Source: Paenirhizobium cremeum | GTDB taxonomy: Bacteria > Pseudomonadota > Alphaproteobacteria > Rhizobiales > Rhizobiaceae | DNA length: 64,000 nt | Assembly: GCF_022884085.1 (NCBI RefSeq) | Contig: NZ_JAGGCS010000006.1 | Span: forward strand, 225,531-289,530 | Direction: 5' to 3' | Part shown: positions 44,457-52,972 of the stretch, in pieces | How the letters are laid out: each line of letters opens with the position of its first letter | Numbering within the stretch: position 1 is the stretch's first letter | The notes under the pieces: generated by a model | What the model was told of the DNA's origin: nothing | The model's input: the letters and a program-made list of their open reading frames with translations, nothing else | Database searches by the model: none | Program-made: the position numbers and the translations under genes

Positions 44457-44517
44457 GTGCCGAAAATGGGGTGTTCGCCCCGCATCTTTATGCGCCTCGG
44501 CGCCAGGAGTTCATGAC

Positions 44518-45507
44518 ATGCAAAGCAGGCCTGCCGAACTCGGCGAATTCGGTTTCGCCGGAGACGACCGCGTTGTCCCCTTCCAAGTGGAGGGGCTCGA
44601 TGTGCGCGGCCGAGCCGTACAGCTCGGTCCCTTGCTCAACACAATTCTCGGACGGCACGACTATCCGCAGCCCGTGGCGCAGTTGCTTGCGGAAGCGATC
44701 GTCCTGACGGTTCTGATTGGAACCTCTCTCAAGTTTGAGGGCAAGTTCATCGTCCAGACGAAGAGTGATGGCCCGGTCGATCTGCTCGTCGCCGATTTCT
44801 CGACGCCGGAGAACCTGCGTGCCTATGCGCGGTTCAATGAAGAAGCGCTGGCGGAAGCCATTGCCGCTGGCCGCACCTCGCCGCAGGAGCTTCTCGGGAC
44901 GGGCGTTCTGGCCTTTACCATCGACCAGGGCAGTTTCATGCAGCCCTATCAGGGCATCGTGCCGCTGGACGGGGCCTCGCTTGAAGATATAGCCGGCGTT
45001 TATTTCCGCCAGTCGGAGCAGATCCCGACCCGCGTGCGTCTCGGCGTGGCCGAACTGTTCGATCGCGATGGGGAAGGGCGTCCGCGCCGCGGCTGGCGGG
45101 CCGGCGGCCTGATTGCGCAATTCCTTCCCGAAGCGCCGGAGCGAATGCGTCAACCGGACCTGCACGGTGGCGACGGCGATAACGGCGAACGGGCATTCTC
45201 CGAAGACGATTCCTGGTCGGAAGCCCGCATGCTGGTCGAGACGATCGATGCGGACGAACTCACCGATCCGCAGGTCGGGATCGAACGCCTGTTGTTCCGC
45301 CTGTTCCACGAGCGCGGCGTTCGGGTCTACGAGCCGCAGGCTGTCTATGATCGCTGCAGTTGTTCGCGTGAAAAGGTAAAAGGCGTGCTGAAGGGATTTT
45401 CCGAAGACGAGATCGCCTCCAGCTCTGAAGATGGCAAGATCACCGTCACCTGCGAGTTCTGCTCGACAGTGTATCACTATGAGGCGGAAGAGGTTCGCGA
45501 CGCCTGA
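44518..45507 (+). CDS. hslO: Hsp33 redox-regulated chaperone
   Basis: A 329-residue cytoplasmic holdase that is activated when oxidation releases its zinc. The zinc cysteines are intact at the C-terminus: CSC followed about 30 residues later by CEFC (YDRCSCSREKV and VTCEFCSTVYHY). The N-terminal domain shows LLAEAIVLTVLIGTSLKFEGKF. ATG at 44518 has AGGAG upstream. Expression probably comes from the RpoH-type promoter just upstream, independently of argDF. Confidence 0.95.
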   Translation: MQSRPAELGEFGFAGDDRVVPFQVEGLDVRGRAVQLGPLLNTILGRHDYPQPVAQLLAEAIVLTVLIGTSLKFEGKFIVQTKSDGPVDLLVADFSTPENLRAYARFNEEALAEAIAAGRTSPQELLGTGVLAFTIDQGSFMQPYQGIVPLDGASLEDIAGVYFRQSEQIPTRVRLGVAELFDRDGEGRPRRGWRAGGLIAQFLPEAPERMRQPDLHGGDGDNGERAFSEDDSWSEARMLVETIDADELTDPQVGIERLLFRLFHERGVRVYEPQAVYDRCSCSREKVKGVLKGFSEDEIASSSEDGKITVTCEFCSTVYHYEAEEVRDA

Positions 45508-45509
45508 GG

Positions 45510-45530
45510 AGGCCGCTCTGCGGCCTGTTC
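45510..45530. terminator. Hairpin between convergent hslO and apaG
   Basis: AGGCCGC-TCT-GCGGCCT is a perfect 7-bp stem with a 3-base loop, followed by GTTC. The T tract is weak, so termination strength is uncertain. Confidence 0.5.
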
Positions 45531-45535
45531 AGAGG

Positions 45536-45928
45536 TTAGTTAAGGATGCGCTGCATGCCCGGTGCGTCGAGCGAGAAGGCGGGGATGGCGACGTCGAATT
45601 CGTCGCCGTCGTCCGTTTCCATCCGATAGTGGCCGAACATCATGCCGGATGGAGTGTCCAGCGGGCAGCCCGAGGAATACTCGTAGGTGTCGCCGGGCCG
45701 CAGACGCGGCTGTTCGCCGATCACGCCCGGTCCGCTGACCTCGTCGACCTGACCGTTCTGGTCGGTGATGTGCCAATAGCGATGGGTAAGCCGGACAGGC
45801 ACCTTGGAATGATTGGCGATCACGATCCGGTAGCCCCAGACATAGCGACTGTCATCCGGATCGGATTGCTCCTCCAGATAGTATGGCTCGACGCAGACCT
45901 CTATATCTCGTGTCAGGGCGCGATACAT
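45536..45928 (-). CDS. apaG: ApaG protein
   Basis: A 130-residue single-domain beta-sandwich protein (DUF525). It carries the family stretch [20 protein letters not shown] and the C-terminal [22 protein letters not shown] with the preceding [13 protein letters not shown]. ApaG binds nucleotides or pyrophosphate in structural studies and is linked to Co2+ resistance in enterobacteria; its role is unsettled. It is convergent with hslO. Confidence 0.95.
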   Translation of the reverse strand: MYRALTRDIEVCVEPYYLEEQSDPDDSRYVWGYRIVIANHSKVPVRLTHRYWHITDQNGQVDEVSGPGVIGEQPRLRPGDTYEYSSGCPLDTPSGMMFGHYRMETDDGDEFDVAIPAFSLDAPGMQRILN

Positions 45929-46133
45929 GCACCAGACCTTCTTAATGCCTCACTTACCATAGCTTACAGCAAGCGGCCCGGCTCTGGAATTCAATAATGC
46001 CGGAAAGGTTACCGGCTGCCTTGGGTAACGTCGTTAACGCTAATGGTTGCGCGGTGAAACCGTTCCGGGCGAATATGCTGGAACCGCCCGGAAGTGCCGC
46101 GTCGGCGGCCTTTTGGCCGCCGGGCTTGATGCC

Positions 46134-47318
46134 TCAGGCGGGTACCGACTTCAGCGCGCGGGCGAAATCTTCGAGAAGGTCGTCCGTGTCCTCGATGCCG
46201 CAGGAAAGACGCAGGGTGCCGCCGGAAATCCCGAGTTCGGCACGAGCCTCCTCGGTCAGGTTCTTGTGGGTAGTGGTGGCCGGATGGGTAATCAGGCTCT
46301 TGGCGTCGCCCAGATTGTTGGAGATCTTCACGACCTCAAGGGCATTCTGGAGCGCGAACGCGGCAGCCTTGCCGCCCTTGAGTTCAAGTGCGACAAGCGT
46401 CGAGCCACCCTTCATCTGCTTGGCGACGATATCGGCCTGCGGGTGGTCGGCCCGACCCGGATAGATGACCTTGGCGATCTGCTTCTGCTCGGCCAGGAAA
46501 TCGGCTATGCGCGCAGCGTTGCGGGCCTGCTGGCCGATACGCAGCGGCAGCGTCTCGACGGCCTTCAGCAGCGTCCAGGCGTTGAACGGCGACATGGACG
46601 GGCCGGTGTGGCGGAAATAGTCCTGGAAGTTCTCCTCGATCCATTCCTTGCTCGAAAGCACAACGCCGCCGAGGCAGCGCCCCTGTCCGTCGATATGCTT
46701 GGTCGCCGAATAGACGACGACATGAGCGCCGAGTTCGAGCGGCTTCTGGAACAGCGGCGTTGCAAAGACGTTGTCGACAACGACCTTCGCTCCGATCTGG
46801 TTGGCAAGCTTTGCCACCCCGGCAATGTCGACCACTTCGAGCGTCGGATTGGTCGGGCTTTCGAGGAACATGACCTTGGTATTGGGACGGATCGCCTTTT
46901 CCCAGTTTTCCAGGAAGCGTCCGTCGACGAGCGTGCATTCGATGCCGTATTTGGGGGCGAGCGTTTCGACCACCCAGCGGCAGGACCCGAACAGGGCGCG
47001 TGCCGCAACGATATGGTCGCCCGCCTTCAACTGGCAGAGGATGGCGCCGGCGACGGCGGCCATACCGGAAGCGGTGGCGCGGGCTTCCTCGGCGCCTTCG
47101 AGCAGGCACATGCGCTTTTCGAACATGTCGTTGGTCGGGCTGCCGTAGCGGGCATAGATGAAGCCGTCATCCTCGCCCTTGAAGCGGGCTTCCGCCGCCT
47201 CCGCCGTTTCGTAGACGAAGCCCTGGGTGAGATAGATCGCCTCTGAGGTTTCGCCGAACTGTGAACGGAGGGTTCCGCCATGCACCAGCTGCGTTGCCGG
47301 ACGCCAGTTCTTGCTCAT
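46134..47318 (-). CDS. metZ: O-succinylhomoserine sulfhydrylase
   Basis: A 394-residue PLP enzyme of the Cys/Met metabolism family that makes homocysteine directly from O-succinylhomoserine and sulfide. Motifs are YARYGSPTNDMFE, the PLP lysine in YSATKHIDGQGR and FLESPTNPTLE. The SAM-II riboswitch immediately upstream supports the MetZ assignment and predicts repression when SAM is plentiful. Cystathionine gamma-synthase or lyase is the main alternative. Confidence 0.92.
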   Translation of the reverse strand: MSKNWRPATQLVHGGTLRSQFGETSEAIYLTQGFVYETAEAAEARFKGEDDGFIYARYGSPTNDMFEKRMCLLEGAEEARATASGMAAVAGAILCQLKAGDHIVAARALFGSCRWVVETLAPKYGIECTLVDGRFLENWEKAIRPNTKVMFLESPTNPTLEVVDIAGVAKLANQIGAKVVVDNVFATPLFQKPLELGAHVVVYSATKHIDGQGRCLGGVVLSSKEWIEENFQDYFRHTGPSMSPFNAWTLLKAVETLPLRIGQQARNAARIADFLAEQKQIAKVIYPGRADHPQADIVAKQMKGGSTLVALELKGGKAAAFALQNALEVVKISNNLGDAKSLITHPATTTHKNLTEEARAELGISGGTLRLSCGIEDTDDLLEDFARALKSVPA

Positions 47319-47337
47319 GCCATGCGCCTTTCAAAAC

Positions 47338-47430
47338 AAAAAAACCGGTCGCAGGAAGCAGACCGGTTTCACCCCGGTCTCTTTAGCCATTTGTTTAACG
47401 TGGCTGCAAGCCGACCGGCCAAATCACCAC
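47338..47430 (-). ncRNA. SAM-II riboswitch with terminator, controlling metZ
   Basis: On the minus strand, 47430-47381 carries the SAM-II aptamer pattern: GTGGTGATTTGG, CTTGCAGCCACG, then AAATGGCTAAAG. Two mutually exclusive hairpins follow. An antiterminator pairs AGACCGG (47360-47366) with CCGGTCT (47374-47380), and a terminator pairs 47342-47350 with 47361-47369, followed by seven U residues. SAM binding should favour the terminator and shut off metZ. SAM-II is typical of alphaproteobacterial met genes. Confidence 0.9.
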
Positions 47431-47513
47431 GGGATAAGGCTGCATTACGCCTATCTCGGGCTTGCGTCAATTCCTTGAGTTTGGTTTTGTCGGCTCCGAA
47501 AAGGATGGGCAGA

Positions 47514-48611
47514 ATGATGAGGAATTCGGGGATTTTGGCCGACCGTGCCATCGGCGCACTGTTCGGAGAAGGCCGGTTGAAGAGCGAGGTCATGCTCGAC
47601 CACGACCAGATCCAGCCGGCGAGCCTCGATTTGCGTCTAGGCTCAAAGGCCATGCGTGTGCGTGCGAGCTTCATGCCGGGTCGCGCCCATACGGTTGCCG
47701 AAAAGCTCGAACGGTTGACGCTCCATGAGATCGACCTGAGTGAGGGAGCCGTTCTCGAGACTGGGTGCGTCTATATCGTACCCCTGATGGAAAGCCTCGA
47801 CCTGCCGGAAGAAATCTCGGCGTCGGCGAACCCGAAAAGCTCGACCGGCCGGCTCGATATCTTTACCCGCGTGATGGTCGATCATGCCCAGGAGTTCGAC
47901 AAGGTGCCTGCGGGTTACCGGGGACAGCTTTATCTGGAAATCAGCCCGCGGACGTTCCCGATCATTGTCCGGCGCGGCTCTCGCCTCTCTCAGATCCGCT
48001 TCCGCGTCGGGCATGCCCTGCTCAACGAGAAGGATTTGCTGGACCTGCACGCAGCCGAGACCCTTGTGGCGAGCGATGCTCCCAACGTTTCCGGCGGTGG
48101 CATCGCGCTCTCCATCGACCTCAGGGGTTCGGGCAGCGACGGATTGATCGGCTATCGCGGCAAGCATCATACCGCCGTCATCGATGTCGACCGCAAGGAC
48201 GCACACGATATTCTGGATTTCTGGGAACCGCTCTACAGTCGTGGCGGCAACGAGTTGATCCTCGACCCGGACGAATTCTACATCCTCGTTTCGAACGAGG
48301 CGGTTCATGTCCCGCCGCTCTATGCGGCCGAGATGACACCCTATGATCCGCTGGTGGGAGAATTCCGCGTGCATTATGCCGGCTTCTTCGATCCCGGCTT
48401 CGGTCATGCGGCGGCCGGCGGTTCGGGCAGCCGGGCGGTGCTCGAGGTGCGCAGCCATGAAGTGCCCTTCATCCTCGAACATGGCCAGGTGATCGGCCGA
48501 TTGGTCTATGAGCACATGCAGGAACACCCGCAGGGCCTTTATGGCGCCGGCGTCGGTTCGAACTATCAGGCCCAGGGCCTCAAGCTATCCAAGCACTTCC
48601 GCCGGGGTTGA
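47514..48611 (+). CDS. dcd: dCTP deaminase (2'-deoxycytidine 5'-triphosphate deaminase)
   Basis: About 365 residues, roughly twice the 190 of E. coli Dcd: a two-domain version common in rhizobia. The first half shows GILADRAIGAL, QPASLDLRLG and ANPKSSTGRLDIFTRVMVD, the family's nucleotide-binding core. The second half repeats the fold with LRGSGSDGLIGYRGKHH. It converts dCTP to dUTP for thymidylate synthesis. The start may be ATG 47505, 47514 or 47517; AAGGA at 47500-47504 best fits 47514. Its end overlaps the convergent channel gene by 27 bp. Confidence 0.88.
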   Translation: MMRNSGILADRAIGALFGEGRLKSEVMLDHDQIQPASLDLRLGSKAMRVRASFMPGRAHTVAEKLERLTLHEIDLSEGAVLETGCVYIVPLMESLDLPEEISASANPKSSTGRLDIFTRVMVDHAQEFDKVPAGYRGQLYLEISPRTFPIIVRRGSRLSQIRFRVGHALLNEKDLLDLHAAETLVASDAPNVSGGGIALSIDLRGSGSDGLIGYRGKHHTAVIDVDRKDAHDILDFWEPLYSRGGNELILDPDEFYILVSNEAVHVPPLYAAEMTPYDPLVGEFRVHYAGFFDPGFGHAAAGGSGSRAVLEVRSHEVPFILEHGQVIGRLVYEHMQEHPQGLYGAGVGSNYQAQGLKLSKHFRRG

Positions 48612-49394
48612 CCGTCCCTCGGCGCGTATCATGGCCACCTCGCGGCGAAGCGCCCGCAACTCGTCGAGGATCTGCCTTTGCTCTTCAGCCATCTTGTCCT
48701 GCGCATGCTGTGTCGGGATCTCGTGTTCGGCCTGCATCGAGGACACGATAATGCCGATGAACAGGTTGAGCACGGTAAATGATGTCGCGACGATGAACGG
48801 GATAAAGAACACCCAGGCAAGCGGGTGCAGCGCCATGACCGGCCGAACCACCTCGCTCGTCCATCCCTCGAGTGTCATCACCTGAAACAGTGTGAAGGCG
48901 GAGGTGGCGATCGAGCCGAAGAGATTGGGAAAATCCGCAGCAAACAGCTTTGTGGCCGCGACGGACGAGACATAGAAGACGAGGCCGAGCAGCAGGAAGA
49001 TCGATCCCATGCCGGGAAGGGCGGAAAAAAGCCCGCCCACGACCCTGCGCATCGACGGAACCGCGGAGATCAACCGGAAGATCCGGATTACCCTCAGTGC
49101 GCGCAGGATGGAAATGCTCTCCGTCGCGGGGACGATCGAAATGGCGATGACGCCAAGATCGAAGATGCGCCACGGCTCGCGAAAGAAATCCCGGCGATAG
49201 ACCAGAAGCTTTGCCACGAGTTCGAGCACGAAAAGGCCGAGCAGGAACTGATCCGCCCAATGCAGAAAATGACCGAAACGCGCCATCAGTTCGGGCGAGG
49301 TCTCAAGCCCGAGTGTCAGCGCATTGGCAAGGACCAGCGCGGTGATGGCGGATTCGAAGGCGTGGGACTCGATGAGCCGGCGCAAGGCATTCAT
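48585..49394 (-). CDS. Single-domain voltage-gated cation channel (NaChBac/CavMr type)
   Basis: A 269-residue six-helix channel subunit that would assemble as a tetramer. S4 carries regularly spaced arginines (ILRALRVIRIFRLIS), the pore helix and filter read FQVMTLEGWTSE, and S6 is VLNLFIGIIVSSM. A C-terminal coiled coil (EEQRQILDELRALRREV) resembles the NaChBac tetramer bundle. The filter has Gly where Na-selective channels have Ser (TLESW); Gly at this place is reported for the Ca-selective channel CavMr. Ion selectivity is therefore open. ATG at 49394 is preferred over the longer frame. Confidence 0.88.
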   Translation of the reverse strand: MNALRRLIESHAFESAITALVLANALTLGLETSPELMARFGHFLHWADQFLLGLFVLELVAKLLVYRRDFFREPWRIFDLGVIAISIVPATESISILRALRVIRIFRLISAVPSMRRVVGGLFSALPGMGSIFLLLGLVFYVSSVAATKLFAADFPNLFGSIATSAFTLFQVMTLEGWTSEVVRPVMALHPLAWVFFIPFIVATSFTVLNLFIGIIVSSMQAEHEIPTQHAQDKMAEEQRQILDELRALRREVAMIRAEGRSTPAEVLG

Positions 49395-49561
49395 GATGAA
49401 ACCGTAGCAACAGAAAAGAGAGAATATCCGAAGCGCATCTTGGCGGCCCGAGGTTAATATCTTCCCTTGGAAATGATCTGTAGGGCACCCCGCGCGTTCG
49501 TCTCGTCCGCGGCTTTCACTCTTGACATGACGCTGCAACTGTTGGAACTGTGCGGGCCGTT

Positions 49562-49635
49562 GCGGGTGTAGCTCAATGGTAGAGCAGCAGCTTCCCAAGC
49601 TGAATACGAGGGTTCGATTCCCTTCACCCGCTCCA
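49562..49635 (+). tRNA. tRNA-Gly (anticodon CCC)
   Basis: A complete 74-base tRNA including encoded CCA: acceptor GCGGGTG/CACCCGC, D arm GCTC...GAGC, anticodon loop TTCCCAA (anticodon CCC, reads GGG), and T arm with GGTTCGATTCC. No integration-like repeat of its 3' end was seen downstream. Confidence 0.96.
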
Positions 49636-49652
49636 GCTTTCCCGATTGTGCT

Positions 49653-50873
49653 TCATGTCTCGTTTTTGTGGCTCATGCCTATCCGCTCCCTGAGCGGCAA
49701 CAGGCCGGCAAGCGTTAGAAGTGTGAAGATTGCCCCGCCGATGAAGGTGCCGGTTGGGCCCATGCCGTCCCAGATCGCGCCGGCGATCACGCTTGCAAGA
49801 AGCAGCGCCAGACCCGTCACCAGGTTGAACATGCCAAAGGCAGTCCCCCGCAACGTCGGTGGCGCCGTATCTGCGACCAGCGTCGACAGCAGGCCCTGCG
49901 TGAAGCCCATGTGCAGACCCCAGAGTGTTGCCCCCAATGCAAGGCCGGCAACGCCCGGAGCGAAAGCAAGCACAAGATCGGCGGCAAGCAGCAGGAGAAG
50001 CCCGCTCGCAAGCAGCGACAGCCGGTTCATCCGGTCGGAGAGTGCACCGACAGGATAGGCCGACAGGAAGTAGGCGACGTTCATGACCACCATGATTGAC
50101 GGCACAAGGGCGATGGATACGCCGATATCCTGTGCCTTGAGCACGAGGAAGGCTTCGCTGAAGCGCGCCAGCGTGAAAGCCGAGCCGACGATCACCACCC
50201 ACCAATAGGTCGCTCCGAGCTTGGCGAGTTCCTTGCGGCTGAGCGGTGCACGCACCTTGTGCTGGCCGTCACCGCGCTTCGGGTCCTCGACCGCAAAAAC
50301 GGCCAATCCCGCGGAAAGAAAGGCCGGAACCACGGCGATCCAGAAAACGAGCGTGAAATTTTCGGAGAAGAGCGCCATGAAAAGGATAGCAAGCAGGGGG
50401 CCGAGCAGAGCGCCCGCGGTATCCAGCGATTGCCGGAGGCCGAAGGCTGCACCGCGCAGGTCGGGCGGCGTTATGTCGGTAATCAAAGCATCGCGCGGCG
50501 CCCCGCGAATACCCTTGCCGATGCGGTCGATGAAGCGGGCCGCTACGAGAAAGCCGATGTGAGGCGCGAGCGGAAAGATCGGCTTGGTCAGGGCCGCGAC
50601 CCCGTAACCAAGCGCCACGAGCAGTTTTCTCTTGCCGAGCCAGTCGCTCAGGGCGCCGGAGAAGACCTTGGTGATCGCAGCGGTCGCTTCCGCGATGCCT
50701 TCGATGATACCGACCGCGAGTGTCGATGTGCCGAGAACGCCGACCATGTAAAGCGGCAGTAGCGCATGGATCATTTCCGAGGAGATGTCCATGAAGAAGG
50801 AGACGAAGCCGATGGTCCAGATGCTGCGCGGCACTCTGCGCCAGGCAGCGATTGCCGTCCTCTTGTGGCCCAT
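49653..50873 (-). CDS. MFS transporter
   Basis: A 406-residue, twelve-helix major facilitator. It has the loop motif GALSDWLGKRKLL between helices 2 and 3 and a similar second-half motif GALSDRMNRLSLL, with RFIDRIGKGIRGAPRDALI in the first half. The latter stretch is typical of a subgroup annotated as multidrug-like or unknown-substrate exporters. It starts 73 bp from the glycosyltransferase gene stop on the same strand. Substrate cannot be inferred. Confidence 0.88.
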   Translation of the reverse strand: MGHKRTAIAAWRRVPRSIWTIGFVSFFMDISSEMIHALLPLYMVGVLGTSTLAVGIIEGIAEATAAITKVFSGALSDWLGKRKLLVALGYGVAALTKPIFPLAPHIGFLVAARFIDRIGKGIRGAPRDALITDITPPDLRGAAFGLRQSLDTAGALLGPLLAILFMALFSENFTLVFWIAVVPAFLSAGLAVFAVEDPKRGDGQHKVRAPLSRKELAKLGATYWWVVIVGSAFTLARFSEAFLVLKAQDIGVSIALVPSIMVVMNVAYFLSAYPVGALSDRMNRLSLLASGLLLLLAADLVLAFAPGVAGLALGATLWGLHMGFTQGLLSTLVADTAPPTLRGTAFGMFNLVTGLALLLASVIAGAIWDGMGPTGTFIGGAIFTLLTLAGLLPLRERIGMSHKNET

Positions 50874-50946
50874 CGTCCGAAGCTCCGGTTGGTCCGACGC
50901 ATTGAGGGCGGCGGTGGTGAAGATGTTCGGGATTCGGCCGCTGCCG

Positions 50947-52920
50947 TCAAGCGGGCTCGGGGCTCGTCTCGGCGGATGGCAGAGTCGCTGCCTGCGGCGA
51001 TTGAGCTGCGATCGGTTGATGCGGTGTCTTGTTCCAGAAGAATGGGCGAGAGCGGAGCTCGAACACGGCGCGCCATGCGGCGACGGAGGTCATGACCCAG
51101 TAAAACGGAACGCCGGCCCAGCGACGTCCGATCCGCTTCTTCTCATGCTCGGTCATCGCGGCAGCCCCAAGCGCAAGGAAGGCCGCATAGCTGCCGAAGA
51201 TGTTGATGAAGTCGATCGAGAAGAGCACCGCCTGCAGCAGGCCGATGTTTTCCGCCGGGCTTTGCATCATCGCAATGGCCGATGAAGCGAGGAAAAAGAT
51301 GATGGCGGGGTGGGCGAGCGAGGAGATGAGCATGCCGCCCACCATCAGTTGGACCACGAGAAAGGCGATGACGCCCATCTCCCGTGCCGTCCTCACCGGC
51401 TCGCGCATCAGCACCAGCCAGGTCTGCAGCCAGCCCTTGAACCAGCGGGTTCGCTGGCCGAGCCAGACAAGCGTTGTGGTCGGCGCATCCTCCAGCGTCT
51501 GGCGGCGCATGGTTTGCGAGCGATAGCCCTGCCGATAGAGGCGCATGCCGAGATCGGCATCCTCCGTGACGTTGAAAGGGTCCCATGCGCCGACTTCGAT
51601 AAGCGGGCGGGTGCGGAAATGGTTGGAGGTGCCGCCGAGCGGCAACGGCATCCGGTAGCGGGAGAGAACGGGCAGCAATCGCCGGAAGAGTGCCGAATAT
51701 TCAAGCGCGAACAACGCGCTCATGTAGGATTGTTCGATATTGGTGATGATGAGCGGGGCCTGCAGGCAGGCGACTTCCGGTGGCGCCGCCAGGAACCTCG
51801 CATGGGCTTCCCGCAACTGGCCGGGATGTGGCCGGTCCTCGGCGTCGTATACGGCGACATAGGCGCCCCGTGCGCCGGCAAGCGCATAGGTCAGTGCCTT
51901 CGGCTTCGTGCGGGGCGCCACGGGCGGAACTTCGACGATCTCGATGTGCGGACCGGGCGCAAGTGCCCGGATTGCCGAAATCGTTGCCGCGTCGTCGGCC
52001 TCGCATACCAGCTTGATATCGAGCCGGGACCGCGGCCAGTCGAGACGATCAAGCGCAGCCAGAAGCTGCGGCACGACATCCTGTTCCCTGTAGAGCGCGA
52101 CAAGAACCGTGTAGACGGGCAAATCGCCGTCCTCCCGGTTTGCGGGCAGATGGCTTTTCGGGCGATTACCATGGAAGAGAGCGGCAAGACGAAGCTGTAG
52201 TGCCGCGAGATAGAGCAGGGACAGAACGATATGGGTCGTCAGCACGGCCTCTTCCGGGAGAAGCAGGAAGAACGCAATGGCGAGGCTGAGCAGGGTGCCG
52301 GAGAAAAAGCCCTGCCGTCCCGTCATGACGATGCGAGCCGAATGCCGGGGGTGCTGTTCGAAAAGGTGATTGACGCTTCGCTCCACCCGCCGTTCCGCAC
52401 CGGCTCTCCAGGCGACCGCCCGGATTGCCGAAGGCGTCGCGATCGCCAGCGCATTTCGAAGTGCGGGAAAACGCTGAAGCCGTTCGATCAGGTGGTCTAT
52501 GCGCTTGGCTTCCGGAGCGATCAACGTGACAGGCGGGCGGCTCGCATCGTGCAGGCGGATCGTGCAGGGCCGTTTCAACTGGCTGTCGAGCCCCCGGTGA
52601 TCGACGACTGCCGTCTCGGGAATGGTCTCGACGAAGGGCAGCCGCAATAGCCTGGCCATGGCTTCGTAATAGGCCTCTTCGCGCACGTGACCGCTGGTCA
52701 GCAGTTCCCGCTCGATCGTCGTGCCGTTCGCAATGGCCGCGCGGCCCATGCGCGCGATTAGCGGCTTTGCGAAGCCCAGTGATTTCAGGATCAACGCTTC
52801 GGCCTGCAGCGAGGACAGATTTCCCGAACCGCCATCCGTCGTTGCCATATTTTCGGATTTTTCACGCAATGCCGCTGTGGCGGCCGCGTGCTCCGGACTG
52901 CCGTATTCCCCGATCTGCAT
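50947..52920 (-). CDS. Membrane glycosyltransferase family 2 with N-terminal GspE-like domain
   Basis: A 657-residue processive-type GT2. Residues about 30-160 resemble the N-terminal domain of type II secretion ATPase GspE (LLRLPFVETIP then LIAPEAKRIDHLIERL). Two membrane helices near 205-245 precede a cytoplasmic GT domain with VLVALYREQDVV, the DxD-like YDAEDRPHPGQL, TEDADLGMRLYRQG and QRTRWFKGWLQ, the acceptor-site motif of cellulose/hyaluronan synthases. Four or so helices follow. The product polymer is unknown. Start is uncertain: ATG 52920 has no clear ribosome site. Confidence 0.85.
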   Translation of the reverse strand: MQIGEYGSPEHAAATAALREKSENMATTDGGSGNLSSLQAEALILKSLGFAKPLIARMGRAAIANGTTIERELLTSGHVREEAYYEAMARLLRLPFVETIPETAVVDHRGLDSQLKRPCTIRLHDASRPPVTLIAPEAKRIDHLIERLQRFPALRNALAIATPSAIRAVAWRAGAERRVERSVNHLFEQHPRHSARIVMTGRQGFFSGTLLSLAIAFFLLLPEEAVLTTHIVLSLLYLAALQLRLAALFHGNRPKSHLPANREDGDLPVYTVLVALYREQDVVPQLLAALDRLDWPRSRLDIKLVCEADDAATISAIRALAPGPHIEIVEVPPVAPRTKPKALTYALAGARGAYVAVYDAEDRPHPGQLREAHARFLAAPPEVACLQAPLIITNIEQSYMSALFALEYSALFRRLLPVLSRYRMPLPLGGTSNHFRTRPLIEVGAWDPFNVTEDADLGMRLYRQGYRSQTMRRQTLEDAPTTTLVWLGQRTRWFKGWLQTWLVLMREPVRTAREMGVIAFLVVQLMVGGMLISSLAHPAIIFFLASSAIAMMQSPAENIGLLQAVLFSIDFINIFGSYAAFLALGAAAMTEHEKKRIGRRWAGVPFYWVMTSVAAWRAVFELRSRPFFWNKTPHQPIAAQSPQAATLPSAETSPEPA

Positions 52921-52972
52921 GACTCTGTTACATCGTCATACGTGATGACGCCCCACATACCCCTGGATCGGC

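Noticed and set aside
46103-46122. Hairpin CGGCGGCC-TTTT-GGCCGCCG as a terminator of metZ
   Set aside because: The stem is good, but no T tract follows on the minus strand, so termination cannot be argued; left unannotated.
49522-49550. Promoter TTGACA for tRNA-Gly
   Set aside because: A perfect -35 box is present, but the 17-base-spaced -10 (GAACTG) is poor.
29541-49635. tRNA-flanked genomic island
   Set aside because: The tRNA-Thr and tRNA-Gly genes have no nearby integrase and no repeated 3' ends, and the genes between are core functions.
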